DNA from: Triops longicaudatus
Taxonomy: Eukaryota; Arthropoda; Branchiopoda; Notostraca; Triopsidae
Length of the DNA stretch: 64,000 nucleotides
Direction of reading: 5' to 3'
Assembly: GCA_022885665.1 (NCBI GenBank)
Contig: JAGQDJ010000020.1
Span: forward strand, 186,001-250,000
In this document: positions 1 through 10,401 of the stretch, piece by piece
Position numbering within the stretch: position 1 is the stretch's first letter
How the letters are laid out: each line of letters starts with the position of its first letter
Notes under the pieces: model-generated
What the model saw: the letters and a program-made list of their open reading frames with translations, nothing else
Database searches by the model: none
What the model was told of the DNA's origin: nothing
Made by a program: the position numbers and the translations under genes

Positions 1-1385
1 TCAACGGAGGCGGTCATTTACGCTCGTTAGACCCGATGAAAGGCCACCAAACGGCCACTAACCGAAACTCCGCCAGTATCGATATGACGAAACCTGTATT
101 GCCTCATATACCAGCTGATATACCGTCGCATTTGGATACAAAAGTAAGTAAAACATACCATTTCGAAATCGTGAAACGACGATCAAACGTTGCTTTAAGC
201 GTTAATCTTCGATGAAGTAGGGTTTTTATTATTCATTTTTTATTAATTTATTTATTTTTTACGATTTTCCCAAAGAAACTCAATGGTTCAACATATGTCC
301 ATTGAAAGTGGTATGGTTTACCCCCTAGTTTGCTTATGCGTGTCTCATTTTTTATAGATATCGTTCTTCAGTGTCGTAATATATAGAAAATATCATCGAG
401 GTTTTTTACGATATTCTTTTACAACGATCTTTTTTCCACTAAAAATGTGATGAAACTAAATACCCATGTTCTTGTTCTACTTCAAACTGTCCATAAAAAG
501 TAGTACGACTTACGCTCAATATTCCTCATGCGTGTCCCACTTTTTTTAGACATTAATTTTCAGTGTATTGAATGTAGAAAGTAAAATTAAAAAACAATCA
601 AGAAATATGACTAAAGTAAAATAACCATTTTTTGTCTCACTTAGGGTGGATATCCTGTACCTGTGGGTCAATCACGTTACAAAGCGGGCGAGGGTAGTTT
701 GCCCCGAGGGTTTGTGACCCGTAACCCTCCCCCTTCGTTATCAACTCCTGCATTAGGCCCACCTTGTACTTCTTCAGCAGCATCGCCGCCTGGTGGGAAA
801 AACCGTAGCGGAAATTCAGACAGTGAGGAGCAAGTGGCGCTGCTGTCGAATACGGTGTTGGAAGGCCAATTAACCATGGTCGGTGACGAGACTGCGCTGA
901 CAGAGCAAACCTTGTTGAGCGCTTTTAGTGGTACGGTCACGTGGGTGGAAGATGACACCGAAGACGAAACGCCTGCAATTGGCGACGCTGTGGGACAGTT
1001 GAAAAGCTCCGCCCACGACCTGAGTTTTGGTTTCAAAAGTCATCGTTTGAGTGAAGACGATCATCTGGCGAACGGCCACGAGGGTGAAGGCGATTCGTTA
1101 CAGTCGTTGGGTAGTGGGAGTGTCAGTAGTGACGTCACGCCGTCGTCGGACGATAACGATACCGGTATTGGCGGCGGTGGTGACGAGCACGTGCGCATGC
1201 GCGTGGACTTGGAAGTGGTAGATATGGGCGAGGAATGGGAGGACGAGGATGAAGCTGACAGTGCAGGGGAGAACGATAACAGAGGGCGTGGCAGTCGAGC
1301 AGCCAGCTTAACCACCACGCCCTCTTCGAAAACCTTGACGCAGTTGCCGTTTTCCGTGTCTTTCCGACAACCTACCGCTTCATAA
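1..1385 (+). CDS. 3' end (last two exons) of an unrecognised acidic protein; 5' part outside window
   Basis: Two exons join in phase: 1-143 (reading from base 3) and 645-1385, with donor AAA|GTAAGT at 143/144 and acceptor TTAG at 641-644. The stop codon is at 1383-1385. The visible C-terminus is about 294 residues. It is rich in Ser, Gly, Pro, Asp and Glu, with a run GEEWEDEDEADSAGE and a short GYPVPVGQSRY segment at the exon junction. I see no folded domain, membrane segment or signal peptide. It looks like a disordered cytoplasmic or regulatory tail, for example of a receptor or scaffold, but this is only an impression. I do not recognise the family. The methionine at 663 is internal, because the frame is open across the splice junction. 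The gene is not related by position to the genes downstream, which begin 5.4 kb away on the other strand. Confidence 0.7.
280..600. repeat. Diverged tandem duplication inside the intron of the first gene
   Basis: Segments near 290-395 and 483-585 share the ordered words TGTCCAT, AAAGT.GTA, TTAC, ATGCGTGTC.CA, a T-run, AGA.AT and CAGTGT. The period is about 190 bp. The two copies are the bulk of the 501-bp intron. Confidence 0.55.
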
Positions 1386-4300
1386 ACCAAAACGTTGTGG
1401 CCTTTGACGCACTAAAAGCCAAACGTTGCCCAGTTGTACACTAAAAACAACAGCCACGCCCCCTGTCCCATGGGGGAGAAGAAATACTCTTTAAGAGATG
1501 TTCAAACCAGAGAAAGTAAAAAGGGAATAGCCAACACATACATACACACACATACACGCACGTCTTAGTCAGCAGCCAATCAGCAGTATCCAGGTTGAAT
1601 AAGCCGCGCCCCCATACAGGTCCATGCTTCCTTATTGCATACTAGTTAAGTTGACTTGCCGTTATCACCCAGTCAACGCGATTTTTTTACCCAGAAATTG
1701 TTCTTTAATTATTATTATTTTTTAACTTAATATTTTGTACCGTATTATATAAAACATAGCGTGTCCCATGGACGCATTCCGATTTCACACCAACAGAACT
1801 CAGCATTAAATTACGAAAACCGGTTACATTTTTCCAAGAAGCAAAAATCAGAGTTAGTAAATAACCGTTAAATGTATATAGATCCTGTATATATAATATT
1901 TCGCCTCGTTTATTTCCTTTCCACAGAAAAGGGAAAATGACTTCATTCAACTGTCTTGCATTTCAAATTTTCCACAAGGCTCAGATTACATGAAAACTCG
2001 TTTGCGTATATCCGAAAGAGGAAGGAAAAGTCGAATAGCGACAAGTTGTTATTTTTTTCACTCTCGCTGTAAAGTTATTTTCCCCGTAACGAGCATTTTC
2101 ATCCAGTATGGTAAAACTAGCAAACAGTGCGAAAGTACTTCCCGGTGAATAGTCAAACTTTCAATTAACTTATTTTCAATTTGATTTCCATTTTTTTCTG
2201 ATGGGAAAACACTTTGAATTTAAGAGCTTTTCTTTTTTTAGTAACTTTCCTTTTTGTTTTACTATTTGTTTATTATCATTTTTATTAATATTATTATTAT
2301 TATTATTATTACAAAATTCCATGTGCAACGACTACAACGGAAACATTCTTGGCCCCCGGTGCAAGAAAACCCTAAACCGAAAATCAGCAAAATTTTGAAG
2401 CGAAACCGAAAACAAAAGGAGACAAAAAAAACAGTTTTCCAGGCCTTGCAAAGTACAAATTTTTTACAAACCAGACAGTGAAAACACTTTTTGCACGTCG
2501 GCTTCTCTTGATAGGTACAATTCCTCTTCCGTGTCGAAGTGTATTCCTCTCCGTTTATCGGAAGCGAAAAATTGAGCAAAAAAAGATGATAGTTACGCTC
2601 CTTACCGTTTAGCATTTTTTAATGGGTTCAACACTTTCTTCCGTACCCATTTTTTTTCTCCTCCCGTCAGTATGCTCAAGGCTTTCTCAGGAGCTCCTCC
2701 CCCTTTCACCTTGAAACCGCCTCTTTCTCTTTCTTTCGGAAGAAGGTGAATTTTCGTAAATTAAATTTGGTAGGTTTTTCTCAGCAACTCGAAATAGGAC
2801 AACACGCTTTTCTCCTCCATTTTGGGTTTACTTTTTCCTCTGAGTAGCTTACGGGATTTTTTTTAGAAAAAAAAAAACAAATACCTCGTCGCGCAAAATA
2901 AAAGGGGCGTGGTTACCTAAATTTCGAAACCTGCTTGGCGCCTTTGCTCAGGGATTTTTAAAATAAGTTTAAAGTGCGGTCTTTTGCAGGTTTTTTCTGG
3001 AAAAACAAATGGGAGAATTTAAAAAGCTCTTTCAACAAGCTATTAAGTTTTTCGCAAAAAATCCTTTTTTTTCTCTCTACGTTTTATTTCGTAGACTACG
3101 CCCCTTAGCTTCGGGTCCTCAGAATTTTGAAATTAATTCTTAACCTTAAAAAATTTCAAAATCCTCATTGTTTTTCAATATTTCCTTTGAAGTCTGGTCT
3201 GAATATTCTCATTCACCAATCAACATGGTCATTCCAGGAATTTTTCAAAAATTCTGAAAATTCTTAAAAACCAGCTCAGTCCCCATCCCCCTCAAGAACG
3301 GTTAAAACAGGTTGTTTTGAAACTCAGACAATAAGAAGAAAAAAGACTCCTACCATATTAAGTAACTGAAACTGAATGCCCCGCCCCCTGCTGAGTCAGT
3401 AGTTTTTTCTACGTATGCTTTTTTGTACGAAGTTTTGAATCGTGAAGCTTAGCGCGTTGATGGTGTTTTTGATGAGCAGTAAACTGCTAACTTGGGTTCC
3501 TCAATAATTGCCAATTCCGTCATAGTAGCCCCGCCCACAGGGGTTTGTATATTGTATTCGTACTCTTGTTTTTTTCTTTTGAGAATTATTTCCTGTGCCA
3601 GCCCGAAACACAAGAACATTTCCAGTGAAAATAGCCAAGAAAACTGATTATGAATATTTTAGCTTGAACCAATTTCGTTTAATTTTTGTCGACTTCCCCA
3701 TACCCAACTTTTTCAAAGTTCTTATGTAACCAAGACACATGAAAACGGTACTAAGCGCTCAAAAAAATCGTGAGAGGGAAGAAAAATCGGGAAAAAAACT
3801 GAAAGATGAGTTCCTCGCCCATGTGTTTTTTCGTAAAATGGAAAGCATTCGGTTAATTTGCTGTAAATAAAACTATGAATGTAGTTATCCATGGTTAACG
3901 TACTATGGTTAACTTCCTCCCTTGTTACAAACTTGGTTTGGGGAGAAAAATGAAGAAATAAGTCCATACATCTCGGTGACCTTTGACCGATACTCGTGGA
4001 CACGCCCACATATACTCTGCTTAGCTCCCGAACAGTACCTGAAGTCACGCCCACCTCCACTACGCACTCCCAGGTTGGAGGACCAGGCGGTTCAAGAAAG
4101 TTAAGAAAAGTATGTGTTTCTCTTTTCTTTTTAAGAAAATGCTTTCGGAAAGTAACAAAAATAGTTTTTCATTCATTTTGGGGCCCTTCAAACCGTAAAA
4201 TTTCCGCTAATAACGCATAGTTCCGTAAAAAAAGGGGGGAAAAAACTTTTTACACTTGCGATATCCCACAGCCCGATTGTGTAAAACTGCCTCTTTGGTG

Positions 4301-6115
4301 ATTCTTGTAGTTTTTATTCTTTTCCTTCCCAGAAAAACATGAGTTTTCCTTTGAATTTGTTGATCTTATGGCTATTTTTCCGGTAAAGTTAAAAGGGGTT
4401 TAAAGATAGGTTTTAGAAACCGTGTATACGACCAGGCAACTTATAAAATGTGTTAATTTTTTTCCTTATTTTCTTGCTAGAGCTAATACTTTTCTTTTTT
4501 TGGGGAGTTGATAGTAACATTTAACCTGCTTTCGAAGGAAAAAAGGGAAACATTGTTAGGGCGGTGGTTGCGTGTTTAGCAAAGCTAGAGCACTGATAAT
4601 TAACGAAAGTAATCTTGTTTTGTGACTGAAATTATACATATACCTCAATTATACTGTTTCGAGTGCGAGTGAGAAAGTCTTGGTATGCAAGTGACGTCAC
4701 CATATTGCCCCTCCCCAAGTCCTTTGAACTTGAAAGGTTTTGGAGATCTAAATCTTTGTAAGTTTCTGCAAAGAATTGGCCATTTTTTAATGTTGGGAAT
4801 GTTGAGTGTTATTTTTATTTCTTTTTTTATGAAAGTAACTTGAAGTTTTCACAATTCTGTAGCAGCTGATTTGGTATGATTTAGCAAGGGTACACTGAAC
4901 GGGTACATCAGAAAAGTCTCATTTTTTTTACTTTGCTTTTCGGGTTTTCTCTCTCGCCCAGTTTCCGATTTTTATATGCATCTCCTCCCCAGTTAGGGTT
5001 AAGCGCGTTGATCATGTATCATCTTTTTGGTAATGAACTTACAGTGACACTTTTTAAAATGATTACCATGCTGCAACTTGGTCACCTCGTCCTTGCATGA
5101 CGGGGCTGACTTCCAATTTTATCTCGTGTGGAAATAAGCAAATAGGGATTTCTGAAAAAAAAAAAACGCAACTACACTGAACTCTTCCCTGTGTTTGTGA
5201 ACCCGATCTGTTATGCATCCAGTCCATAGTGTTTATTTTGTGTCCATATGTTTTTGAGTTATGGGATATTTTGTACATTTTTCACCGCCCCCCGGTTTTA
5301 CTTGATCCTGTACTACAGAATCTTATTTCTTAACATCGCGATTGTCAAAGAAAAAGAAAAGAAGATAAAAAAAGAGCCCATTGTCCGGAAGTCAGTGAGG
5401 GCAGTCTTGAGAGTGCCCTGTTTAAACGATATACGTAACTTTATATGAGAAATGTAATCAGAATAAAAAATATTAAAAGCCGTGTTTGTCTACTTAGTTT
5501 TCTTTACGTTTATTGATTCCAGAAGAATTGAACGCAACTCCTACTAAATTGGGATCTGGTGCATCGCGATGCGTTACACCTTAAGTAATTTGAAAAGATA
5601 ACTTTGCGTTATGTCGGCGCAAGGAAAAAAATCCACTAAAATCGATAATTTTTTCTTCTCACTTTTGCGGAGAAACGAAATTCCAGACTTCGAAAACAAC
5701 GAGCTTACTTCGCGCAAAACGAAGATTTTTTTTTACTGTTTTTAGCATAACAAAAAGTGAATAATTTACCAAAAGCGTCTTTTTTCAAACAAGGCGCTGG
5801 AATATGAGGAAACAGCGAAATTCCTGTCTTCGAATTGGTTCCAGATAGCATTAGGGCATAAAATTAGGTGTGGCTATTTTCTAGCTCTGGAAGAACTTTT
5901 TTGGGTTTATTTTCAATTTGATTCAATGACAAGCGAAGAGAAAAAATTGTGGGAAAAAGGACCCTTTTTTTCGAAAAATGATCTTTGTTTTTGAATTTAC
6001 CGCTAAAAATGAGACTACCCCTCGAAATTCCTGGCTTCTCATTGGTGGAAAGCCGAAAACATGGGCGTGGCCTATTTCCGGCTCTGGAAAGCGGTTTTCT
6101 GGGTTATTTTCCATT

Positions 6116-6376
6116 TGATTCAATGGTAAGCAAAGGGGGTCCCCTTCGAAAATCGAGAAAAATGAGAGCTCCGCCCTTCCTCTCTACCGAGCTCCTCCCT
6201 GGCTTGGCTCTTATCCCCTGTACTCGCTACTGCCCTACCTGGCTTNTGATTCAATGGTAAGCAAAGGGGGTCCCCTTCGAAAATCGAGAAAAATGAGAGC
6301 TCCGCCCTTCCTCTCTACCGAGCTCCTCCCTGGCTTGGCTCTTATCCCCTGTACTCGCTACTGCCCTACCTGGCTT
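6116..6376. repeat. Exact 130-bp tandem duplication separated by one N (probable assembly join)
   Basis: Bases 6116-6245 and 6247-6376 are identical (start TGATTCAATGG, end CCTGGCTT) and are separated by the only N in the window, at 6246. A perfect repeat abutting a single N is the signature of a scaffold gap or overlap that was not collapsed. It is more likely an assembly artefact than a real duplication. Confidence 0.85.
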
Positions 6377-6445
6377 CCGAGGCTTGCTCGGTTTTCTCGA
6401 ACAGCCTGGTATTCCAGGTTTGACAATGCGAGTACAGGGGATAGG
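6341..6445. repeat. Inverted repeat, arms about 17-18 bp
   Basis: The left arm at 6341-6358 (CTTATCCCCTGTACTCGC) is complemented by 6428-6445 (GCGAGTACAGGGGATAGG), with about 70 bp between them. The left arm is present twice because of the duplication just upstream. The arrangement could be a small foldback or non-autonomous element. No target-site duplication was established. Confidence 0.6.
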
Positions 6446-6514
6446 AGACAAGTCAGGTTCAGTCAAGGGAAGGATTGGTGCCATGCCCCAACATAGGGAA
6501 CATTGAAGAAAATT

Positions 6515-6591
6515 GTGGCTGGTGTGGGACTCGAACCCACGACCTCACAATCCAACGCCTGTTGCCTTAGACCGCTCGGCCATCTCTACCA
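6515..6591 (-). pseudogene. tRNA-Leu-like sequence, probably a tRNA relic or pseudogene
   Basis: On the minus strand the 5' half (GGTAGAGATGGCCGAGCGGT, then CTAAGGC) closely resembles eukaryotic tRNA-Leu, including the A box. The 3' half carries a perfect T arm, GTGGG-TTCGAGT-CCCAC, which is the B box. The anticodon region does not fold into a clean 5-bp stem with a 7-nt loop, and the acceptor stem pairs at only about four of seven positions. I therefore call it a degenerate tRNA-Leu gene or tRNA-derived repeat rather than a functional tRNA. Confidence 0.6.
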
Positions 6592-6755
6592 TTTAAAGAA
6601 GGTGTTAAGACATCTATAAATTTTTCAAAAGCAAGGGTGAATCAAGACGTCAATACCATTACGTGATCATAACGTTTATCATAAGGCAATGAAACTAAGC
6701 CGCATAAGATATGGTACATAAATACGTAACACGAACAATTTATTTTTAAATACGA

Positions 6756-6761
6756 TTTATT
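6756..6761 (-). terminator. Poly(A) signal AATAAA for SLC38A9
   Basis: AATAAA on the minus strand, about 63 bp downstream of the SLC38A9 stop codon. It is the first canonical hexamer after the stop. Confidence 0.6.
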
Positions 6762-6823
6762 GTACAAAAAAGCCCGCCTATTCGTCATATTGTACAAAAC
6801 TTACTACTACACTTTTTAGGTCC

Positions 6824-9800
6824 CTAATCTGTCACAAGGAACTGTGCTCCGAAGTTAAGAACGCCGGCAAGTAAAATCACTGAATGGAAGACCATCTGGG
6901 TCCAGGTTAAACGCCCTTCCCGCTTCAAAGACATCATGTATAACAAGTTTGGCAACGAGAAAATGTAAACCAATCCGCACAAAGCTCCTGAAAACCTATA
7001 AAAGTAAATAAATAAATAAAAATTAACGCCAAGAACCCTTTTCGTGAAACACACAGGAAACAAAGCTTACCTGATAATGGTGCCCACTTGAGGCAAGAAT
7101 ATGGCGAACAGGATACACACACTAAGCAACCCCACGTTAAAGAGCAAAATATGCCCGAAACTGGGATAAACTGAGCGGTAAAAGGTGTAAAATAACTGCG
7201 CTCGCAAAATATAGGCCAGAAGTGGAAACACGGTCGACATTTGGAAAAATAAAAACATACGGGCTACGGCCGCCCATACGTTAGTCGCCACGAAGTTATT
7301 CAGAAAATTCTGTTAAAAAGTGGATGTTAAGCGAAACATGTTACAAGTTTAAAATACAAATCTTACGTCTTCAATGCACGATTTCTGTAAAGGAAACGCC
7401 AAGAAAAACAGTGCTCCAATGAGCATATACGTCATGGTAACTAACCCATAGGCGATGCTTAAATCTCTGGCCTAATAGACACGAAAATTAATAACGTTCT
7501 TCTGTACTCTGAAACGACGAATAAAGTGTTATTACGTTATTCTCTTGATTTCGGTTGTTTTTCATAATAGTGATAACACAGTTATGCAGGAACAGAGCCA
7601 GAGACAACATGCCGGACAATGCTGGGAAATTGGGCTGGACAAGAGAGACGAAAAATTCGGACGTCACATCGCTAAAATTCGCGTGAATGCCCCAATTTGA
7701 GGCCTGAGTGATAACAAAGGCCCCGATGTAAAAAACGGAACACGTTCCTGTTAAACGAAAAAGATGCGTGTTCGTAAATTTAACTCAATTAATGTAATAA
7801 TGTAAGACATTAAACTTAATTACAAATATTAAAATAATATAATAATTAAAAGATAAATTATAACATAATAAAAATGGAAGCTAGAAAGTTGCTTGGACGG
7901 ACCGAGAAAAATTGCAAAAATAATGCAAAAGTAAAAGAAAAACGATGCAAAAATCGAATATTTAGAATACTAGAATATAACTATACCTAAGGCGTTAAAT
8001 TTGGTGAAAAACGTGGCTGATTTAAGGCACAATAAAGGACCAAGGATGACTGCCAAATACAAGGGCACGGTCAAGCCTAAACTCCAAAATTCATCAAAAT
8101 ACGATATTTCCTCATGTTCGTCGATAACTTCCCATTCTTGGGCGGTGAGATTAATTGGAGTAGGCAAGCAAACAACGTCGTAGCTTGTATTGAGCGTCGG
8201 ATTGGGTTGGGTAGCGTTTCCTTCCACCAACCCTAATAAAATCTTTCAGTTTTCATCTACAAAATTAAGTCTTGAAATAAACTGAAGATAAAAATTACCA
8301 TAAATATACCGGACGGAATTGTATAAGAAATTGGACATCAACACCCAGTAGACTACGGCGGCGCCAATTAAGGCCAACGCTGAGAAAATGACAGCCACCC
8401 ACTCGGACCATTTTCCGAGCAGAAATCGGCACAGATCAGGAAAATCAGATAACTGCTCTTTTTCACCTGAAATTAAAAAATAAAACAAAGTCTTAGATTT
8501 TTTTAAGTTAAACTGTTCAGTAATCCAACTAACCTAGATAATAATAACGCAATTTTGCAAAACGAAAGTTCATTCATGATACATTATTTACATTTACTAA
8601 CATGTTTGAATAAAGTAAATAAGACTAATTGCATAAAAGTAGATATACGAAAAAGATACGGATTAAATTTTAAATGGTATTGTTCTCACCATAGGTGGAA
8701 TATAATTTGAGAATTCTGTAGGCAGTGTATAGGCAAATGCCAGCCATTAGGATCATAAGGGTTAGGCCCATAACAAATCCAGATCTTTCAATCGCCCAAG
8801 GCATGCTTAGCAAGGATGTGCCCATCATAGTGTTCCATATTGCAAATCTAAAAACATGGAAAAATAAATCAATTAATAATTATTACTCACCACTGAAGAT
8901 TAAAGAAACAGACACAGAAACTTAGAGCGTATCCGGTACTTTAGAATTGTATCCTTTAAATTACAAAAATATCTCGTTTTCAAGTATTCGAAATTACGCG
9001 TGAGGACATGAGACTTTCTGAATATATTCCGAAAATCTCAAATGTGCGAACTACCTTGTCTATGTTTGTTTTACTTGAAATTTTACTTGACAGACATATT
9101 TATATATTTTTTCCACAAAGATTTACTCTCAAGTTTAACGACGTACATTGTAACAATACTTCCTTGCTTTCCACTAAGAGATCGGCCAGGAATGTAAGGG
9201 TAGAAAAACACAGGCGGCAACACATGATCCGGAATTAACTAAAAAATAGATAAGACTATTATTAGCAATATAACCGAAATAAGTACAAAAAATAGAACAG
9301 TTTTCTTAAGAATGGCAAAGATTTGTGGCTCTTCATATCATAGTCCCAAATACCGTAAACTGGGACTATTTTGAACAAAAAAAGGCGATTTTTCTCGTCT
9401 ATTTCGGCTAATTTGAGTGAAAAGGTAACAAAAAGTTGTTACCGAAAACTTTACAAAACGAATAAACTACGAGTTTTCCTTTTCGTACAGCAGAAAAAAC
9501 GTAAAACTTTGAGAATGTAAATCATAATATTACAATCGTTTACCAAGGCTGAGTCATCCGGTGCAGTTCCTCTTAATCTGCTGTAGTACTTGAACCGATT
9601 GTACGTGGCTGCTTCATATTCATTTGCAGGTGCTGAAAGTCCCTCCAAGTTTCTTGCCGAGCCCGGGTTTGGCGCGTTATAATGAAAAGGCTTCCTAAAC
9701 CACGCACACAGATTTATTTTTTTAAAATAATAATTCTACGAGTTTAATATTTACCTTGTCCTTTTTTCCTTCCCACTGCGGCCATTTACTGTAGGGGCAC

Positions 9801-10270
9801 TTGAGCTGGGCCGCACCGCTCTACAAAATAATAATTTTCAAAGAATACCATAAATTGACACCAAGATCAAACAATTCAAGAAATACTTAATATATCTAAA
9901 AGTTACATGTTATCATTATTCCCGGAATCAACTGACACGGTTTCAATACTATTCAAGTCTCCTTCACTATAATTCCCCTCCATTTCCCCCTCTGCTTCCG
10001 AATTTCCATTTTTATGCCGTCTGGAGAGATAGTTCGCGGGTACGGATGCCATGAATGCCCTGAAAATTTGTCTATACAAACATAACGCCCACAATAACAA
10101 GGAATACGAGCTTCCAGGACCACTCAATAGGCTGGCAGTTAACAATGAAAAACTACAACACGAAATTCGCCTTTTTTTTACCCATAGTTTTCCCATTTTC
10201 CGTACGAGACCGTATTTGGTCGAATAACCGAATACGCATCCTTTAAGGAGATATTATCTTTCTTTTCCAT
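6824..10270 (-). CDS. SLC38A9: Sodium-coupled neutral amino acid transporter 9 homologue (lysosomal arginine sensor)
   Basis: Twelve coding exons on the minus strand: 10182-10270, 9907-10059, 9755-9820, 9544-9694, 9147-9238, 8690-8847, 8299-8466, 7987-8232, 7536-7747, 7370-7471, 7071-7309 and 6824-6995. They total 1848 nt and translate to 615 aa; human SLC38A9 is about 560 aa. SLC38A9 sits in the lysosomal membrane, senses luminal arginine and signals to Rag-Ragulator/mTORC1. Seen here: a Ser/Asn/Glu-rich cytosolic N-terminus (about residues 1-180) with the family segment YYSRL; the first membrane segment with IWNTMMGTS; DFPDLCR...WVLMSNFLYNS; a luminal loop (about 293-325) with three N-glycosylation sequons (NAT, NTS, NLT); KFNALG; HNCVITIMKNN; CIEDNFLNNF; and the C-terminal SLKREGRLTW...FHS block. 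Every junction keeps phase. The start is the first Met in exon 1, only 131 bp from the nardilysin stop. Confidence 0.93.
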
Positions 10271-10331
10271 GTTTTCATGTCAGTCCGAGCAAAAGGAAAC
10301 AAATTTTGGCCTGTCACACTTATTAAACGTC

Positions 10332-10337
10332 TTTATT
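10332..10337 (-). terminator. Poly(A) signal AATAAA for nardilysin
   Basis: AATAAA on the minus strand, 64 bp past the nardilysin stop and about 60 bp before the SLC38A9 start codon. Cleavage would fall almost on the 5' end of the next gene. Confidence 0.65.
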
Positions 10338-10401
10338 CCAGGAAAATTCGCAACTCGATTCCAAGAACGGTTCTCAGTACACTAACCACCCCACGTCCTA
10401 A

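Larger units (their letters stand above)
1386..6514. other. Intergenic, no gene recognised
   Basis: About 5.1 kb with many T- and A-runs and short unspliced open frames that show no family similarity and no consistent codon pattern. A short CA-rich microsatellite lies near 1533-1562. I found no coding exon, RNA gene or complete mobile element before the duplicated segment at 6116. Confidence 0.5.

Noticed and set aside
9903..10196. A 97-codon minus-strand frame that could be a small membrane protein gene
   Set aside because: Its C-terminal part is exon 2 of SLC38A9; a donor at 9907 and an acceptor at 10060 link it in phase to exons on both sides. The hydrophobic upstream part is intron sequence.
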